Source: Pseudomonas fluorescens NCIMB 11764 (GTDB taxonomy: Bacteria > Pseudomonadota > Gammaproteobacteria > Pseudomonadales > Pseudomonadaceae). From it: 64,000 bases of DNA. Position numbers and translations under genes: made by a program. The DNA lies in assembly GCF_000293885.2 (NCBI RefSeq), contig NZ_CP010945.1:2004001-2068000 (forward strand). Direction: 5' to 3'. Positions 27,917-37,296 of the stretch are shown here, in pieces. The notes beneath the pieces were generated by a model, which was not told the DNA's origin, did not search any database, and saw nothing but the letters and a program-made list of their open reading frames with translations. Numbering within the stretch: position 1 is the stretch's first letter; each line of letters starts with the position of its first letter.

Positions 27917-30727
27917 TCAGGTCACCCTGGCCTTGGTAACGCGATCCACCAGATAGACTAGCCCGTGGTAGTCAATTCCGCCGTGTTGCGTCAGACCGAT
28001 CTCACACGTGCGGCTGGTAGAAATCCCCTCACTGCATTGCCGAACCGCGTCCTTGAGCGTTCTTAACGAATGAGCGTTCAATTCCGGCGTAGTGAATCCC
28101 TTGTCCCCGGCAAATCCGCAACAGTGAATGCCCTCGGGAATGACCACGTTCTTGCTGCATTTACGCGCCAGATCGATCAGCGCCTGACTTTCCCCCAAGT
28201 GCTGAGTGCTGCACGTGACGTGCACGGCGATGGGCGCTTCCTGCGGCGTGAATTCAAGCCGGTCCATCAAATGCGTACGGATGAAACGCACCGGATCGTA
28301 CAGGTCCAGTCGAACATCACCCAAGTCCTGAACCAGGCGCAGCGTGCAAGGGCTGGTGTCGCAGTAGATCGGGTCGAGCCCGCCACGGCTGGCGTGCAGC
28401 AACGCGCCGATCAGTTCCTGGCGTTTGTGTTCGGCTTGCTCGGCGTAACCCTTGGAGGCGAACGGCTGACCGCAGCAGAGGCTGTCCTGATTGTCCGGAA
28501 AGACGACCTGGTAACCGGCTTTTTCCAGCAGGCCACGGGTTTTGTCGTACAGCGACATTTGTTCTTTATCACCCGCCGCAGGCCCCATCACCCGCGAGAC
28601 GCAAGCGGCCAGGTACACCACTCGCGGACGCGCATCCGTCACGGTCGGGCTGAAGCGAATGGCCTTTTCCGGCTGCGGCATGGCGTTGGTCCATTGCGGG
28701 ACCTGACCTTTGGACAGCTTCGTCAGCGTCGCCGAAAGTTTCGCCAGGCGTGGCGCCCCCAGCAGCATCCGCGCACCGTTAGCCACATGCAGGGTGAACC
28801 GCGCGCCTTGCAACGCGGTGGCGAAATTGCCTTCAAGCCAATTAGCAGTTTTCGTATGCGTTGCGTTACGGCTGCGGAGCTTTTTCACCAGCTCGCCGGT
28901 GTTGATACCTACAGGACAACGCTGGGCGCACAAACCGGTGGCGGCGCAGGTGTCGATGCCCTGGTATTCATAAGCGGCTTCGAGTTCAGTGGTGTCCACG
29001 CCGGCGCGTTTTTTGGCCTGAATGTCCCGCCAGATCACGATGCGCTGGCGCGGGCTCAGGGTCAGGCCCTTCGACGGGCAAACCGGTTCGCAGAAACCGC
29101 ACTCGATGCACTTGTCCACAATCTCGTCGGCGGCCGGCAGCGGTTTGAGGTTCTTCAGGTGGATCTGCGGATCGTCGCTGAGCACTACGTCGGGATTGAG
29201 AATGCCATTCGGGTCGAGCAGGCGCTTGAGCTGCCACATCAACTGGTAGGCATCGCTGCCCCATTCCAGTTCGACGAAGGGCGCCATATTGCGGCCGGTG
29301 CCGTGCTCGGCCTTCAGCGAACCGCCGAATTCCACGGCGACCAATTGCGCGACGTCATCCATGAACGCCTGATAGCGTGCGACTTCTTCCGGGTTGTTGA
29401 AGCCCTGGGTGAAGACAAAGTGCAGATTGCCTTCCAGGGCGTGTCCGAAAAGAATCGCTTCGTCGTAGTGATGTTTGTCGAACAGCTCGATCAGACGGTT
29501 TACGCCGATGGCCAGTTGTTCCACCGGGAAGGTCACGTCTTCGATGATCACCGTGGTGCCGGTTTTGCGCACCGCACCGACGGCGGGAAAGGTGTCCTTG
29601 CGAATCGCCCACAGACGAGCGTTTTCGACGGGGTCTTCGGTGAAGTCGACTTGTTTCTCCATCGGGAATGAGGCCAGCGACGCCATGATTTGCGTCAGTT
29701 GCTCGTGCAGCAAAGTGGACGACGCGGCGCGGGATTCGATCAGCAGGGCGCAGGCATTGTTCGACAGGTGCTGTACGAAAGCCGGCATGCCGGGTTTGTT
29801 CTGCACCGATCGCAGACTGCGGCGGTCCAGCAGTTCCACGGCCGACACCGGTTGGCTTTTCAGCACAGTCACGGCATTGCAGCAGGTTTCCACATCCGGG
29901 AACACGATCAGCGCCGAGGCCTTGTTCGGGTGGTCGATCACGGTGTCGTAAGTCACGGCGCTGATGAACCCGAGGGTGCCTTCGGAACCCACCAGCAAGT
30001 GGCTCAAGATATCCACAGGCTCGTCGAAATCCACCAGGGCGTTGAGTGACAGGCCGGTAGTATTTTTCAGGCGATATTTGTGGCGGATTTTTGCGGCCAA
30101 TTCGGAATTGGCGCGGGTCTCGCGGCCCAGCGCCGCCAGACGATCAAGCAGTGCTGCGTGGCTCTGGCGAAATGCCGCGAGACTCGCCGCATCTTCGGTA
30201 TCGAGGCGGCTGCCGTCGGCGAGCACCAGGCGAATACCGGCCAGCGTGTGATAGGTGTTTTGCGCCGTGCCGCAGCACATGCCGCTGGCATTGTTGGCGA
30301 CAATGCCTCCGATTTTGCAGGCATTGATCGACGCCGGGTCCGGGCCGATCTTGCGTCCGAACGGTGCCAGCCAGGCATTGGCCTGTGCGCCGATCACGCC
30401 CGGTTGCAGGCGGATTTGCGTGCCCTGGCCGCGGATCTCCCGACCGTTCCAGTTATCCCCCAGCACGATCAGCACTGAATCGCTGATGGCCTGGCCGGAC
30501 AGGCTGGTGCCGGCGGCGCGGAAGGTCACCGGGACTCGATCCCGTTGCGCCAGTCCGAGCAGCGCCACCACTTCGTCTTCGGATTCGACACGGATCACCA
30601 GTTTCGGAATCAACCGGTAGAAACTGGCGTCGGTGCCGAAGGCCAATGTCGACAGTGGATCGTCGAAACGTCGGTCTTCAGGGATGAGTTTCTGTGCATC
30701 TCGCAGGAAAGCCGCCGGTAGACTCAT
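27917..30727 (-). CDS. dld: FAD/Fe-S D-lactate dehydrogenase
   Basis: 936 residues. The N-terminal FAD-binding domain (about 1-270; AAGTSLSGQA binds FAD) is followed by the FAD-linked oxidase C-terminal domain, a ferredoxin-like region with CIECGFCEPVCP and CAATGLCAQRCP, and a C-terminal CCG domain (CCGQPFASKGY, CCGFAGDKG). This is the large respiratory D-lactate dehydrogenase (LldE of P. aeruginosa) passing electrons to quinones. It starts in a four-base ATGA overlap with lutC and is the last gene of the lactate operon. A glycolate-type substrate is less likely given the neighbours. Confidence 0.93.
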   Translation of the reverse strand: MSLPAAFLRDAQKLIPEDRRFDDPLSTLAFGTDASFYRLIPKLVIRVESEDEVVALLGLAQRDRVPVTFRAAGTSLSGQAISDSVLIVLGDNWNGREIRGQGTQIRLQPGVIGAQANAWLAPFGRKIGPDPASINACKIGGIVANNASGMCCGTAQNTYHTLAGIRLVLADGSRLDTEDAASLAAFRQSHAALLDRLAALGRETRANSELAAKIRHKYRLKNTTGLSLNALVDFDEPVDILSHLLVGSEGTLGFISAVTYDTVIDHPNKASALIVFPDVETCCNAVTVLKSQPVSAVELLDRRSLRSVQNKPGMPAFVQHLSNNACALLIESRAASSTLLHEQLTQIMASLASFPMEKQVDFTEDPVENARLWAIRKDTFPAVGAVRKTGTTVIIEDVTFPVEQLAIGVNRLIELFDKHHYDEAILFGHALEGNLHFVFTQGFNNPEEVARYQAFMDDVAQLVAVEFGGSLKAEHGTGRNMAPFVELEWGSDAYQLMWQLKRLLDPNGILNPDVVLSDDPQIHLKNLKPLPAADEIVDKCIECGFCEPVCPSKGLTLSPRQRIVIWRDIQAKKRAGVDTTELEAAYEYQGIDTCAATGLCAQRCPVGINTGELVKKLRSRNATHTKTANWLEGNFATALQGARFTLHVANGARMLLGAPRLAKLSATLTKLSKGQVPQWTNAMPQPEKAIRFSPTVTDARPRVVYLAACVSRVMGPAAGDKEQMSLYDKTRGLLEKAGYQVVFPDNQDSLCCGQPFASKGYAEQAEHKRQELIGALLHASRGGLDPIYCDTSPCTLRLVQDLGDVRLDLYDPVRFIRTHLMDRLEFTPQEAPIAVHVTCSTQHLGESQALIDLARKCSKNVVIPEGIHCCGFAGDKGFTTPELNAHSLRTLKDAVRQCSEGISTSRTCEIGLTQHGGIDYHGLVYLVDRVTKARVT

Positions 30728-31395
30728 TGGTCCTCCAGAATCAAAACCACCAGGTCTTTCGGACCGTGAGCGCCGTAGGCCAGGACTTGCTCGATGTCGG
30801 CGGTCTTCGACGGGCCGGAGACCAGCAGTGCGTTGGTCGGCATGCCTTGCGCCCAGTTGAATTCCTGCTGCACCTGATAGAAGTTGTCGCGGATTTCACT
30901 GGCCTTGAGCAGGGCAAAATGCACCGGCGGCACCAGGCTCATCAAGCGCGGTTCTTCGCGTGTCGGCCAGACAATCAGACTGCCTGTGGCCGCGATTGCA
31001 CCGAGGGTTCCGGTCAGGCTGGCGGGCGTGTCGTTGAACAGCTGGGCTTTCCATTCTTCGACCGGACGGTCGTAGGACTTGAGCGCTGGTAGCCCCGGAT
31101 TTTTCTCCCAGTGCTGAGCGACACGTTGACCGTGAGGCGTCGTCGGCGCGATCAGCAGGCTCGGCAATTGGCGATCTCGAAGCAATTGTGCGAGCAGGGC
31201 GGGCCAGCCTTCGCCGGAGGTCAGATGGATTTCCGTGTGGACCGCTTCCATCAGTTTGCGCAATTGCGGAATGCGTTGCTCGGGCGCGTAGGTGTAGGGC
31301 GCTGTCACCAGTTCGACGTCGAATTCGTCCGGCACGGGCGTGGTGCCGGTCAGACTATTGCGTAACTTGGCGAGGATATTCTGTTTGGCGCTCAT
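30724..31395 (-). CDS. lutC: LutC/LldG, L-lactate oxidation complex subunit
   Basis: 223 residues of the LutC/YkgG family. The ATG at 31395 overlaps the lutB stop by four bases; the frame runs further upstream but without a family match. LutC has no iron-sulphur motif and works with LutA and LutB to oxidise L-lactate to pyruvate. The C-terminal half carries the ATGSLIVW and ALLVSGPSKTADIEQ segments typical of the family. It overlaps dld by four bases at its end. Confidence 0.92.
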   Translation of the reverse strand: MSAKQNILAKLRNSLTGTTPVPDEFDVELVTAPYTYAPEQRIPQLRKLMEAVHTEIHLTSGEGWPALLAQLLRDRQLPSLLIAPTTPHGQRVAQHWEKNPGLPALKSYDRPVEEWKAQLFNDTPASLTGTLGAIAATGSLIVWPTREEPRLMSLVPPVHFALLKASEIRDNFYQVQQEFNWAQGMPTNALLVSGPSKTADIEQVLAYGAHGPKDLVVLILEDQ

Positions 31396-32849
31396 CGGCG
31401 GTCTCCCTGTTTGGCCAGATGCTCGCGGGCCATGTCGTGCAGTGAGCGGGCAGCGGGTTTCGGGGCGCTGTGGTTTTGCGTCCACGGGCCAACGTTGCTC
31501 GGTGCGAGGGCGCGCAGTCGTGTAGCGAAAAAGCCGAACAGCCGGTACAGCGTCGGCGAGCTGTTGAGCTTCGCCCAGGCATTCCAGATAAAGCGTTCCT
31601 TGCGCGAATATTTGCTGCCCTGGCCGCGCATGACTTGATGCGGACTGTCCGGTGCTTTGACGTTCTCTTCCCGTAGGCGACGCAGCAAAGCGGGGATAGG
31701 AATTTTTACCGGGCACACTTCACCGCAAGCACCGCACAACGACGATGCGCTCGGATGGTCCGGGACATTCGCCAGGCCGACCATGTGCGGGGTGATGATT
31801 TTTCCGATCGGCCCAGGGTAAACCTCCCCATAGGCGTGGCCGCCGATTCGAGTGTAGACCGGGCAATGATTCATACAGGCGCCGCAGCGAATGCAGTTCA
31901 GGGTCTGGCGCAATTCACTGTCGGCAAAGGCCTGGCTGCGACCGTTGTCCAGCAGCACCAGATGCACTTCCTGCGGGCCATCGAGCTCATGGGCCTTGCG
32001 CGGGCCGGAGATCATGTTGACGTAGGTGGTGATGGGCTGGCCGAGCGCTGAGCGGGTCAGCAGCGACAACAGGGGCACCACGTCGCGCAGGTTTTCCACG
32101 ACTTTTTCGATGCCGGTGACAGCGATGTGCACCGGCGGCACCGTAGTCGTCATGCGCCCGTTGCCTTCGTTTTCCACCAGCAGCAGGGTGCCGGTTTCGG
32201 CCACGGCGAAGTTGACGCCGGAGACGCCGATGTCCGCTTCGAAGAATTTCTGTCGCAAGACTTTGCGACCGATCTGAATGAGTTGGTCAACGTCCTTGGT
32301 GTACTCCACGCCAAGTTTGTCGTGGAACAAGGACGCGACCTGACCGGCATTCTTGTGGATCGCCGGCATAATAATGTGTGAAGGCTTCTCGTGGTCGAGC
32401 TGGACGATGTACTCGCCCATGTCCGATTCCAGGCATTCAATGCCCCGATCAGCGAGGAAATGGTTCATTTCCATTTCTTCGCTGACCATCGATTTGCCCT
32501 TGATCACTTGCCGCCCCTCGTGAGCGCGGATGATCGAGAGGACGATGCCATTGGCTTCGTCCACCGTTTCCGCCCAGTGCACTGTCACACCGTTGCGGGT
32601 CAGGTTCCGTTCAAGTTGCTCGAGCAGGTCGGGCAACTTCGATAACGCACGGGCGCGGACCGCATTGCCCAGTGCTCGTAGATGTTCTCTTTCGTGGGCA
32701 TCGCTGAAGGACGCTGCCCGTTTTGTCATCAGTGAATCCATCGCAGTGCGAAAGTTGTTTCGCAACTGCTTGTCACCCAGCGCGGTGTGAGCGCGGGTGC
32801 GGAAATCTTCTTCTACGGCAACCGTAGGAATAATCGCGGAAGCGTTCAT
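31392..32849 (-). CDS. lutB: LutB/LldF, iron-sulphur subunit of the L-lactate oxidation complex
   Basis: 485 residues. An N-terminal LutB domain includes KGKSMVSEEMEMNHFL and a Glu-rich nucleotide-like region. Two [4Fe-4S] motifs follow: CIRCGACMNHCP (about residue 310) and CGACGEVCPVKIP (about residue 365). A C-terminal helical extension completes the protein. The ATG at 32849 was chosen because it overlaps the lutA stop in ATGA; the longer frame upstream has no support. It forms the electron-carrying core of the LutABC enzyme. Confidence 0.94.
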   Translation of the reverse strand: MNASAIIPTVAVEEDFRTRAHTALGDKQLRNNFRTAMDSLMTKRAASFSDAHEREHLRALGNAVRARALSKLPDLLEQLERNLTRNGVTVHWAETVDEANGIVLSIIRAHEGRQVIKGKSMVSEEMEMNHFLADRGIECLESDMGEYIVQLDHEKPSHIIMPAIHKNAGQVASLFHDKLGVEYTKDVDQLIQIGRKVLRQKFFEADIGVSGVNFAVAETGTLLLVENEGNGRMTTTVPPVHIAVTGIEKVVENLRDVVPLLSLLTRSALGQPITTYVNMISGPRKAHELDGPQEVHLVLLDNGRSQAFADSELRQTLNCIRCGACMNHCPVYTRIGGHAYGEVYPGPIGKIITPHMVGLANVPDHPSASSLCGACGEVCPVKIPIPALLRRLREENVKAPDSPHQVMRGQGSKYSRKERFIWNAWAKLNSSPTLYRLFGFFATRLRALAPSNVGPWTQNHSAPKPAARSLHDMAREHLAKQGDRR

Positions 32850-33670
32850 TGACCGCCTCCGGTTCGCTGCCAGAGGAAACTGGCCAGATGCTGACCGCGT
32901 AACGCTTCCTTCTGTTTCTCCAGCGAGCCGTTGATGTTCATCAGGCAACCGCAGTCGGCACTCAGTACCTTGTGCGCCCCGGATTCCTTCAACGACCGGG
33001 TCTTGTCAGCCACCATCGCGCCGGAAATGTCCGGCATACGGACGCTGAAAGTCCCACCAAAGCCACAGCATTCACTTTCATGGCTATGGTCGACACGTTC
33101 CACATTGCCCAGCTGCGCCAACAACTCGCGGCCGTGCAAGTGGGTGTTCATCTCACGACGTGCCGAGCACGAGGTGTGCAGCGCCACTTTTACCGGTTCG
33201 CCACTGTCCTTGAGCTGCACCTTGCAGACGAACAACAGAAACTCGGCCAACTCGTAAGTCCGGGCAGCCAGCGCCTGAACCTGTTTCAGTGTTTGCGGCT
33301 CGTCCTTGAACAAGTCGGCGTAGTGTTCGCGCAACATGCCGGCACACGATCCCGACGGCACTACCACTGGATAATCGCCAGCGAACAGCGCCAATTGCGA
33401 GCGTGCAACGGCCCGGGCCTGGTCGGTGTAACCAGAGGTGTAGGCCGGTTGCCCGCAACAGCTTTGCCCCTGCGGGTACTCGACACGGATGCCTTCGCGT
33501 TCCAACAGGTGAATCGCGTCCATTCCGGCTTCCGGGTAGAACAAATCCACCACGCAGGTCCCGAACAGGTAGACCCGTGACGGTTTTTCGCCGGGGTATT
33601 GCCGAGGCTCGGGCAGTGGCGGGGCGACGCGTGTTGCGTTCGGCACGGCGTTGTAAAAAAGCTCGCTCAT
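32846..33670 (-). CDS. lutA: LutA/LldE-type Fe-S subunit (CCG domains) of the L-lactate oxidation complex
   Basis: 274 residues with two cysteine-rich CCG domains: GTCVVDLFYP...QSCCGQPAY in the N-terminal half and TSCSARREM...SECCGFGG in the C-terminal half. These bind an iron-sulphur cofactor as in heterodisulphide reductase. LutABC replaces the flavin L-lactate dehydrogenase LldD in many bacteria. The gene follows the permease gene after a 151-base gap with hairpins and is coupled to lutB by ATGA. Confidence 0.94.
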   Translation of the reverse strand: MSELFYNAVPNATRVAPPLPEPRQYPGEKPSRVYLFGTCVVDLFYPEAGMDAIHLLEREGIRVEYPQGQSCCGQPAYTSGYTDQARAVARSQLALFAGDYPVVVPSGSCAGMLREHYADLFKDEPQTLKQVQALAARTYELAEFLLFVCKVQLKDSGEPVKVALHTSCSARREMNTHLHGRELLAQLGNVERVDHSHESECCGFGGTFSVRMPDISGAMVADKTRSLKESGAHKVLSADCGCLMNINGSLEKQKEALRGQHLASFLWQRTGGGQ

Positions 33671-33710
33671 CAGGCGTGTCTCCGGGTGGGCCCGGTTATC
33701 CGTCCGCTGA

Positions 33711-33746
33711 GGCTGCTGAATATAGTGAGTGATGCTTTCAGCAGCC
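33711..33746 (-). repeat. Hairpin in the permease-lutA intercistronic region
   Basis: GGCTGCTGAA (33711-33720) pairs perfectly with TTCAGCAGCC (33737-33746). It has no T run, so it is more likely an RNA processing or stability element than a terminator. Confidence 0.6.
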
Positions 33747-33770
33747 TTACAGACCGGGTTGTGAATAGCT

Positions 33771-33802
33771 GACGCCGGAATCGTGGTCCGGCGTCGGTTT
33801 TT
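33771..33802 (+). terminator. Terminator-like hairpin reading on the plus strand
   Basis: GACGCCGG / CCGGCGTC (33771-33778, 33788-33795) followed by GGTTTTTGCGTTTTTT on the plus strand. No plus-strand gene ends here; on the minus strand the same stem lies just after the permease stop. It may limit antisense transcription or protect the permease mRNA end. Confidence 0.5.
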
Positions 33803-33821
33803 GCGTTTTTTCTCGTAGTAC

Positions 33822-35516
33822 TTAGTGCACCAGCATGCCGGTGAACCAGTAGGCCTGAGCCAGCGTGATCAAGCCGACGATTGTTGCGAAGAACAGACTG
33901 TGCTTGAGGGTGAAGCGGAACAGATCCGACTCCTTGCCCACCAGCCCGGTCGCGGCGCAGGCCACGGCGATCGATTGTGGCGAGATCATCTTGCCGGTGA
34001 CGCCGCCGCTGGTGTTCGCTGCGACCAGCAAGGTGTCGTTGACGCCGATCTGGTGTGCGGTAGTCGCCTGCAACGAACTGAACAGCGCGTTGGACGAGGT
34101 ATCGGAACCGGTGAGGAACACGCCCAGCCAGCCGAGGAACGGCGAGAAGAACGGGAACGCCGCGCCGGTGCCTGCCAGTACCAGTGCCATGGTCGAGGAC
34201 ATGCCCGAGTAGTTGGTGACGAAAGCAAACGCCAGCACCATACCGATGGACAGAATCGGCCAGCGCAGCTCGTAGAACGTCTCTCTAAAAGTGGTCAGAC
34301 CAGTTTTGAGATTGATCTTCAGCACCAGCATCGAGATCAGCGCGGAGAAGAAAATCGCCGTGCCGGTCGCGGAAATCGGATCAAGTTTGAACACGGCCGG
34401 AATGGCGGTTGGCGCGGTCACGATCGGGGCGACCTTGATCACCATTTGATCGAGGTGCGGGATCGCGAAGTTGAACACCCAGCCGTACATCGAACCGCCA
34501 GCGGCAAACATCGCCTTGAACGGCTTCAGGGTCCAGATGGTGACCAGTACGGTGAGGATCAGGAACGGCGACCAGGCCTTGAAAATTTCACCCAGGCTGT
34601 AAGGCGACGCCACGGTTGTGCGCGGCTGGCCGAAACCGCCGGCGCTGGCAGTCACAACGGAGGCCGAGACCGCGCCTGCGATGTGTTGGCCTGCAGCGCG
34701 TTTTGGCTGCCAGACTTTCAGGAACAGCGTCAGGGAGATCAGGCTGGCCAGGGCCGAGGTGATGTCCGGCAACTCAGGGCCGATGAAGTTCGACGTGAAG
34801 TATTGGGTGATGGCAAAGCTCAAGCCGGCCACCAGCGCTGCCGGCCAGGTTTCCCGCACGCCGCGCAGGCCATCCATCATGAACACCAGCCAGAACGGCA
34901 CGAACAGCGACAGCAGCGGCAATTGGCGGCCGGTCATGGCGCCGATCTTGAACGCATCGATACCAGTCACTTGCCCGGCGACGATGATTGGAATCCCCAG
35001 GGCACCAAACGCCACCGGCGCGGTGTTGGCGATCAGGCACAGGCCTGCGGCGTACAGCGGATTGAAGCCCAGTCCGACAAGCAGTGCGGCAGTAATCGCT
35101 ACCGGTGCGCCGAAACCGGCTGCACCTTCAAGGAACGCACCGAAGCAGAAACCGATCAGCAGCACCTGCAAGCGCTGGTCGTCGGTGATCGACAGGACGG
35201 AGCTGCGAATCACCTCGAACTGACCGCTCTTGACCGTCAGCTTGTAGAGGAAAACCGCTGCCACGATGATCCACGCAATCGGCCACAAGCCGTAGGCGAA
35301 GCCATACCCGGCGGCGGCGAATGCCATGTCGACCGGCATCTGGAAAGCGAAAATGGCCACGGCGATGGACAAGGCCAGCGTGATGCTGCCCGCCACGTGC
35401 CCTTTGAGCCGGAACACGGCCAACGCCAGAAAGAAAAACACGATGGGAATGACGGCCGCGAGCGCGGAAAAGCCGAGGCTGCCGAGCGGGGTATAGAGCT
35501 GTTGCCAGGTTTGCAT
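33822..35516 (-). CDS. lctP: L-lactate permease
   Basis: 564 residues with about a dozen or more transmembrane segments of the LctP/GlcA family. The [20 protein letters not shown] stretch and the C-terminal [18 protein letters not shown] motif are typical. It imports lactate and related 2-hydroxy acids by proton symport. As the first gene of the minus-strand operon it lies next to the LldR operator and the divergent regulator gene. The start ATG follows GGGGCC, a weak ribosome site. Confidence 0.94.
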   Translation of the reverse strand: MQTWQQLYTPLGSLGFSALAAVIPIVFFFLALAVFRLKGHVAGSITLALSIAVAIFAFQMPVDMAFAAAGYGFAYGLWPIAWIIVAAVFLYKLTVKSGQFEVIRSSVLSITDDQRLQVLLIGFCFGAFLEGAAGFGAPVAITAALLVGLGFNPLYAAGLCLIANTAPVAFGALGIPIIVAGQVTGIDAFKIGAMTGRQLPLLSLFVPFWLVFMMDGLRGVRETWPAALVAGLSFAITQYFTSNFIGPELPDITSALASLISLTLFLKVWQPKRAAGQHIAGAVSASVVTASAGGFGQPRTTVASPYSLGEIFKAWSPFLILTVLVTIWTLKPFKAMFAAGGSMYGWVFNFAIPHLDQMVIKVAPIVTAPTAIPAVFKLDPISATGTAIFFSALISMLVLKINLKTGLTTFRETFYELRWPILSIGMVLAFAFVTNYSGMSSTMALVLAGTGAAFPFFSPFLGWLGVFLTGSDTSSNALFSSLQATTAHQIGVNDTLLVAANTSGGVTGKMISPQSIAVACAATGLVGKESDLFRFTLKHSLFFATIVGLITLAQAYWFTGMLVH

Positions 35517-35567
35517 ATGGGGTGGCCCCTAATTGTTGTTGGTCATGCACTGTCAGCGTTCTTGGTT

Positions 35568-35584
35568 AATTGGTAATACCAATT
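35568..35584. promoter_or_regulatory. LldR operator, perfect 17-base palindrome
   Basis: AATTGGTAATACCAATT is a perfect palindrome around its central A. It closely resembles the known E. coli LldR site with its TTGG...ACCAA half sites. It lies between the divergent lctP (52 bases upstream of its start) and lldR (about 190 bases upstream) and is well placed to repress the lactate operon when no L-lactate is bound. Confidence 0.85.
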
Positions 35585-35777
35585 TACAATCGCTGTTCGC
35601 TAGGGTAAAAGCCTTGTAGGCGGTGTGTCAATTTGCCGCCCTAAAACTTTTGTCGAACACGCGCTGTGGTTTCCGAGTGATGCGCTCGAACAAATGCCGT
35701 CGGGTGGGTGCTGGCACAGCGCCGATAGGCCAGAATAGAGAGCCCGGCGAGCCGTCGGGATCGCGGAGATTTGAGTT

Positions 35778-36545
35778 ATGGGGTTTGATCAAATTCGTCA
35801 GCGCCGTTTGTCTGACGATATTGTCGAGCGGCTCGAGGGGATGATCCTCGAGGGCACGCTGAAGGCAGGTGAGCGCTTGCCGGCAGAACGCGCGCTGGCC
35901 GAGCAGTTCGGTGTGTCACGCCCTTCGTTGCGCGAAGCGATTCAGAAACTGGCGGCCAAGGGCTTGCTGGTCAGTCGCCAGGGTGGCGGAAATTATGTGG
36001 TGGAATCACTGGGCACGACGTTCAGTGATCCACTTCTTCATCTGCTGGAAAGCAACCCCGAAGCCCAGCGTGATTTGCTGGAGTTTCGCCACACCCTGGA
36101 AGCGTCCTGCGCCTATTACGCAGCGCTGCGCGCCACGGATGTCGACCGCGAGCGACTGACCGCGGCCTTTAATGAATTGCAGGATTGCTACACGCGCCAC
36201 GATGAAGTGAGCCGGGCGGAAGAGGGCGCGGCGGATGCGAAATTTCACCTGGCGATTGCCGAGGCCAGTCACAACGCAGTGTTGCTCCACACGATTCGTG
36301 GACTGTTCGATTTGCTCAAGCGCAACGTGGTGACCAACATCGGTGGTATGTACAAACAGCGCACTGAAACCCGCGACATGCTGATCACGCAGCACCGCGA
36401 GTTGTACGTGGCGATTATCGAAGGAAGGGCGGAACAGGCGCGGGAAGTTTCCAGTCGACACATTTTGTATGTGCAGGAAGTACTGGAAGAGGTGCGTCAG
36501 GAAGTGCAGCGCATGGCCCGGGCGGAGCGGCGCAAGGGAATGTAG
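35778..36545 (+). CDS. lldR: LldR, FadR-type GntR repressor of lactate utilisation
   Basis: 255 residues: a winged-helix domain (about 7-75, with ALAEQFGVSRPSLREAIQKL as helix-turn-helix) and an all-helical FCD domain with the Asp/His metal-site pattern (DAKFHLAIAEASHN). The divergent placement from lctP-lutABC-dld and the palindromic operator between them identify it as the lactate regulator. In P. aeruginosa and P. stutzeri, lactate releases LldR from its site. A REP doublet follows the gene. Confidence 0.92.
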   Translation: MGFDQIRQRRLSDDIVERLEGMILEGTLKAGERLPAERALAEQFGVSRPSLREAIQKLAAKGLLVSRQGGGNYVVESLGTTFSDPLLHLLESNPEAQRDLLEFRHTLEASCAYYAALRATDVDRERLTAAFNELQDCYTRHDEVSRAEEGAADAKFHLAIAEASHNAVLLHTIRGLFDLLKRNVVTNIGGMYKQRTETRDMLITQHRELYVAIIEGRAEQAREVSSRHILYVQEVLEEVRQEVQRMARAERRKGM

Positions 36546-36553
36546 AGAGCGTC

Positions 36554-36674
36554 TGTGGCGAGGGAGCTTGCTCCCGCTGGGGCGCGAAGCGGCCCTCAAA
36601 CCAGTCAATACAAGATTGTATTTACCGGTTTGCGACTGCTTCGCAGCCGAGCGGGAGCAAGCTCCCTCGCCACA
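36554..36674. repeat. REP doublet (REPIN) between lldR and smpB
   Basis: TGTGGCGAGGGAGCTTGCTCCCGC (bases 36554-36577) returns as its exact inverted copy at 36651-36674, enclosing a 73-base spacer with more GCGAAGC-type inverted repeats. This is the usual form of Pseudomonas REPIN elements, mobilised by REP-associated tyrosine transposases, none of which is in this window. It fills the 150 bases between the convergent ends of lldR and smpB. Confidence 0.92.
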
Positions 36675-36695
36675 AAATGCGCCGGGGTCGGAGAG

Positions 36696-37178
36696 CTACT
36701 CTTCCTTGCCCTTGTTGCGCACCGCACGCTGCAACTCGCGACCGGCGTCGCGTTCGCGCTCGGTATCACGCTTGTCGTATTCCTTCTTGCCCTTGCCCAG
36801 CGCGATCTCGCACTTGACCATGTGCTTGCTCCAGTACCAGGACAGGCACACGCAGGCGTAACCCTTTTGCTGCACGGCGGCGGCCAGCTTTTCCAGCTCG
36901 CGGCGGTTGAGCAACAATTTTCGGGTGCGCGTCGGATCAGCGATGACGTGGGTGCTGGCGGTCGTCAGGGGCGTAATGTGGCTGCCGAGCAGCCAGGCTT
37001 CGCCATCCTTGAGCAGTACATAACTGTCAACCAGCTGTAGCTTGCTTGCCCGCAGACTTTTTACTTCCCAGCCGGCCAGGACCAGACCAGCCTCGAACCG
37101 ATGTTCGATGAAGTAATCGTGTCGCGCCTTTTTATTTTGCGCGATGGTCCCTGTTGGGTGTTTCTTCTGTTTAGCCAT
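36696..37178 (-). CDS. smpB: SmpB, SsrA-binding protein
   Basis: 160 residues, the normal family length. The N-terminal [22 protein letters not shown], the central [18 protein letters not shown] and the basic C-terminal tail ([16 protein letters not shown]) are all SmpB signatures. SmpB delivers tmRNA to stalled ribosomes and its tail enters the empty mRNA channel. The tmRNA gene lies about 10 kb away on the same strand. Confidence 0.97.
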   Translation of the reverse strand: MAKQKKHPTGTIAQNKKARHDYFIEHRFEAGLVLAGWEVKSLRASKLQLVDSYVLLKDGEAWLLGSHITPLTTASTHVIADPTRTRKLLLNRRELEKLAAAVQQKGYACVCLSWYWSKHMVKCEIALGKGKKEYDKRDTERERDAGRELQRAVRNKGKEE

Positions 37179-37296
37179 AGGGGCGGCATTATAGGGAGTT
37201 GCAAGCGAGTCGGCTACGGTGACGCAGCGTGCTTGAGCAGGTTGATTGAATCCCGGACAATGCGCCCTCTTTTTTCAATGCTTGGACGTGGTAACG

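Noticed and set aside
33825..35576. 583-codon plus frame opposite the lactate permease
   Set aside because: Very charged Arg/Glu/His/Gln-rich translation typical of antisense to membrane-protein codons.
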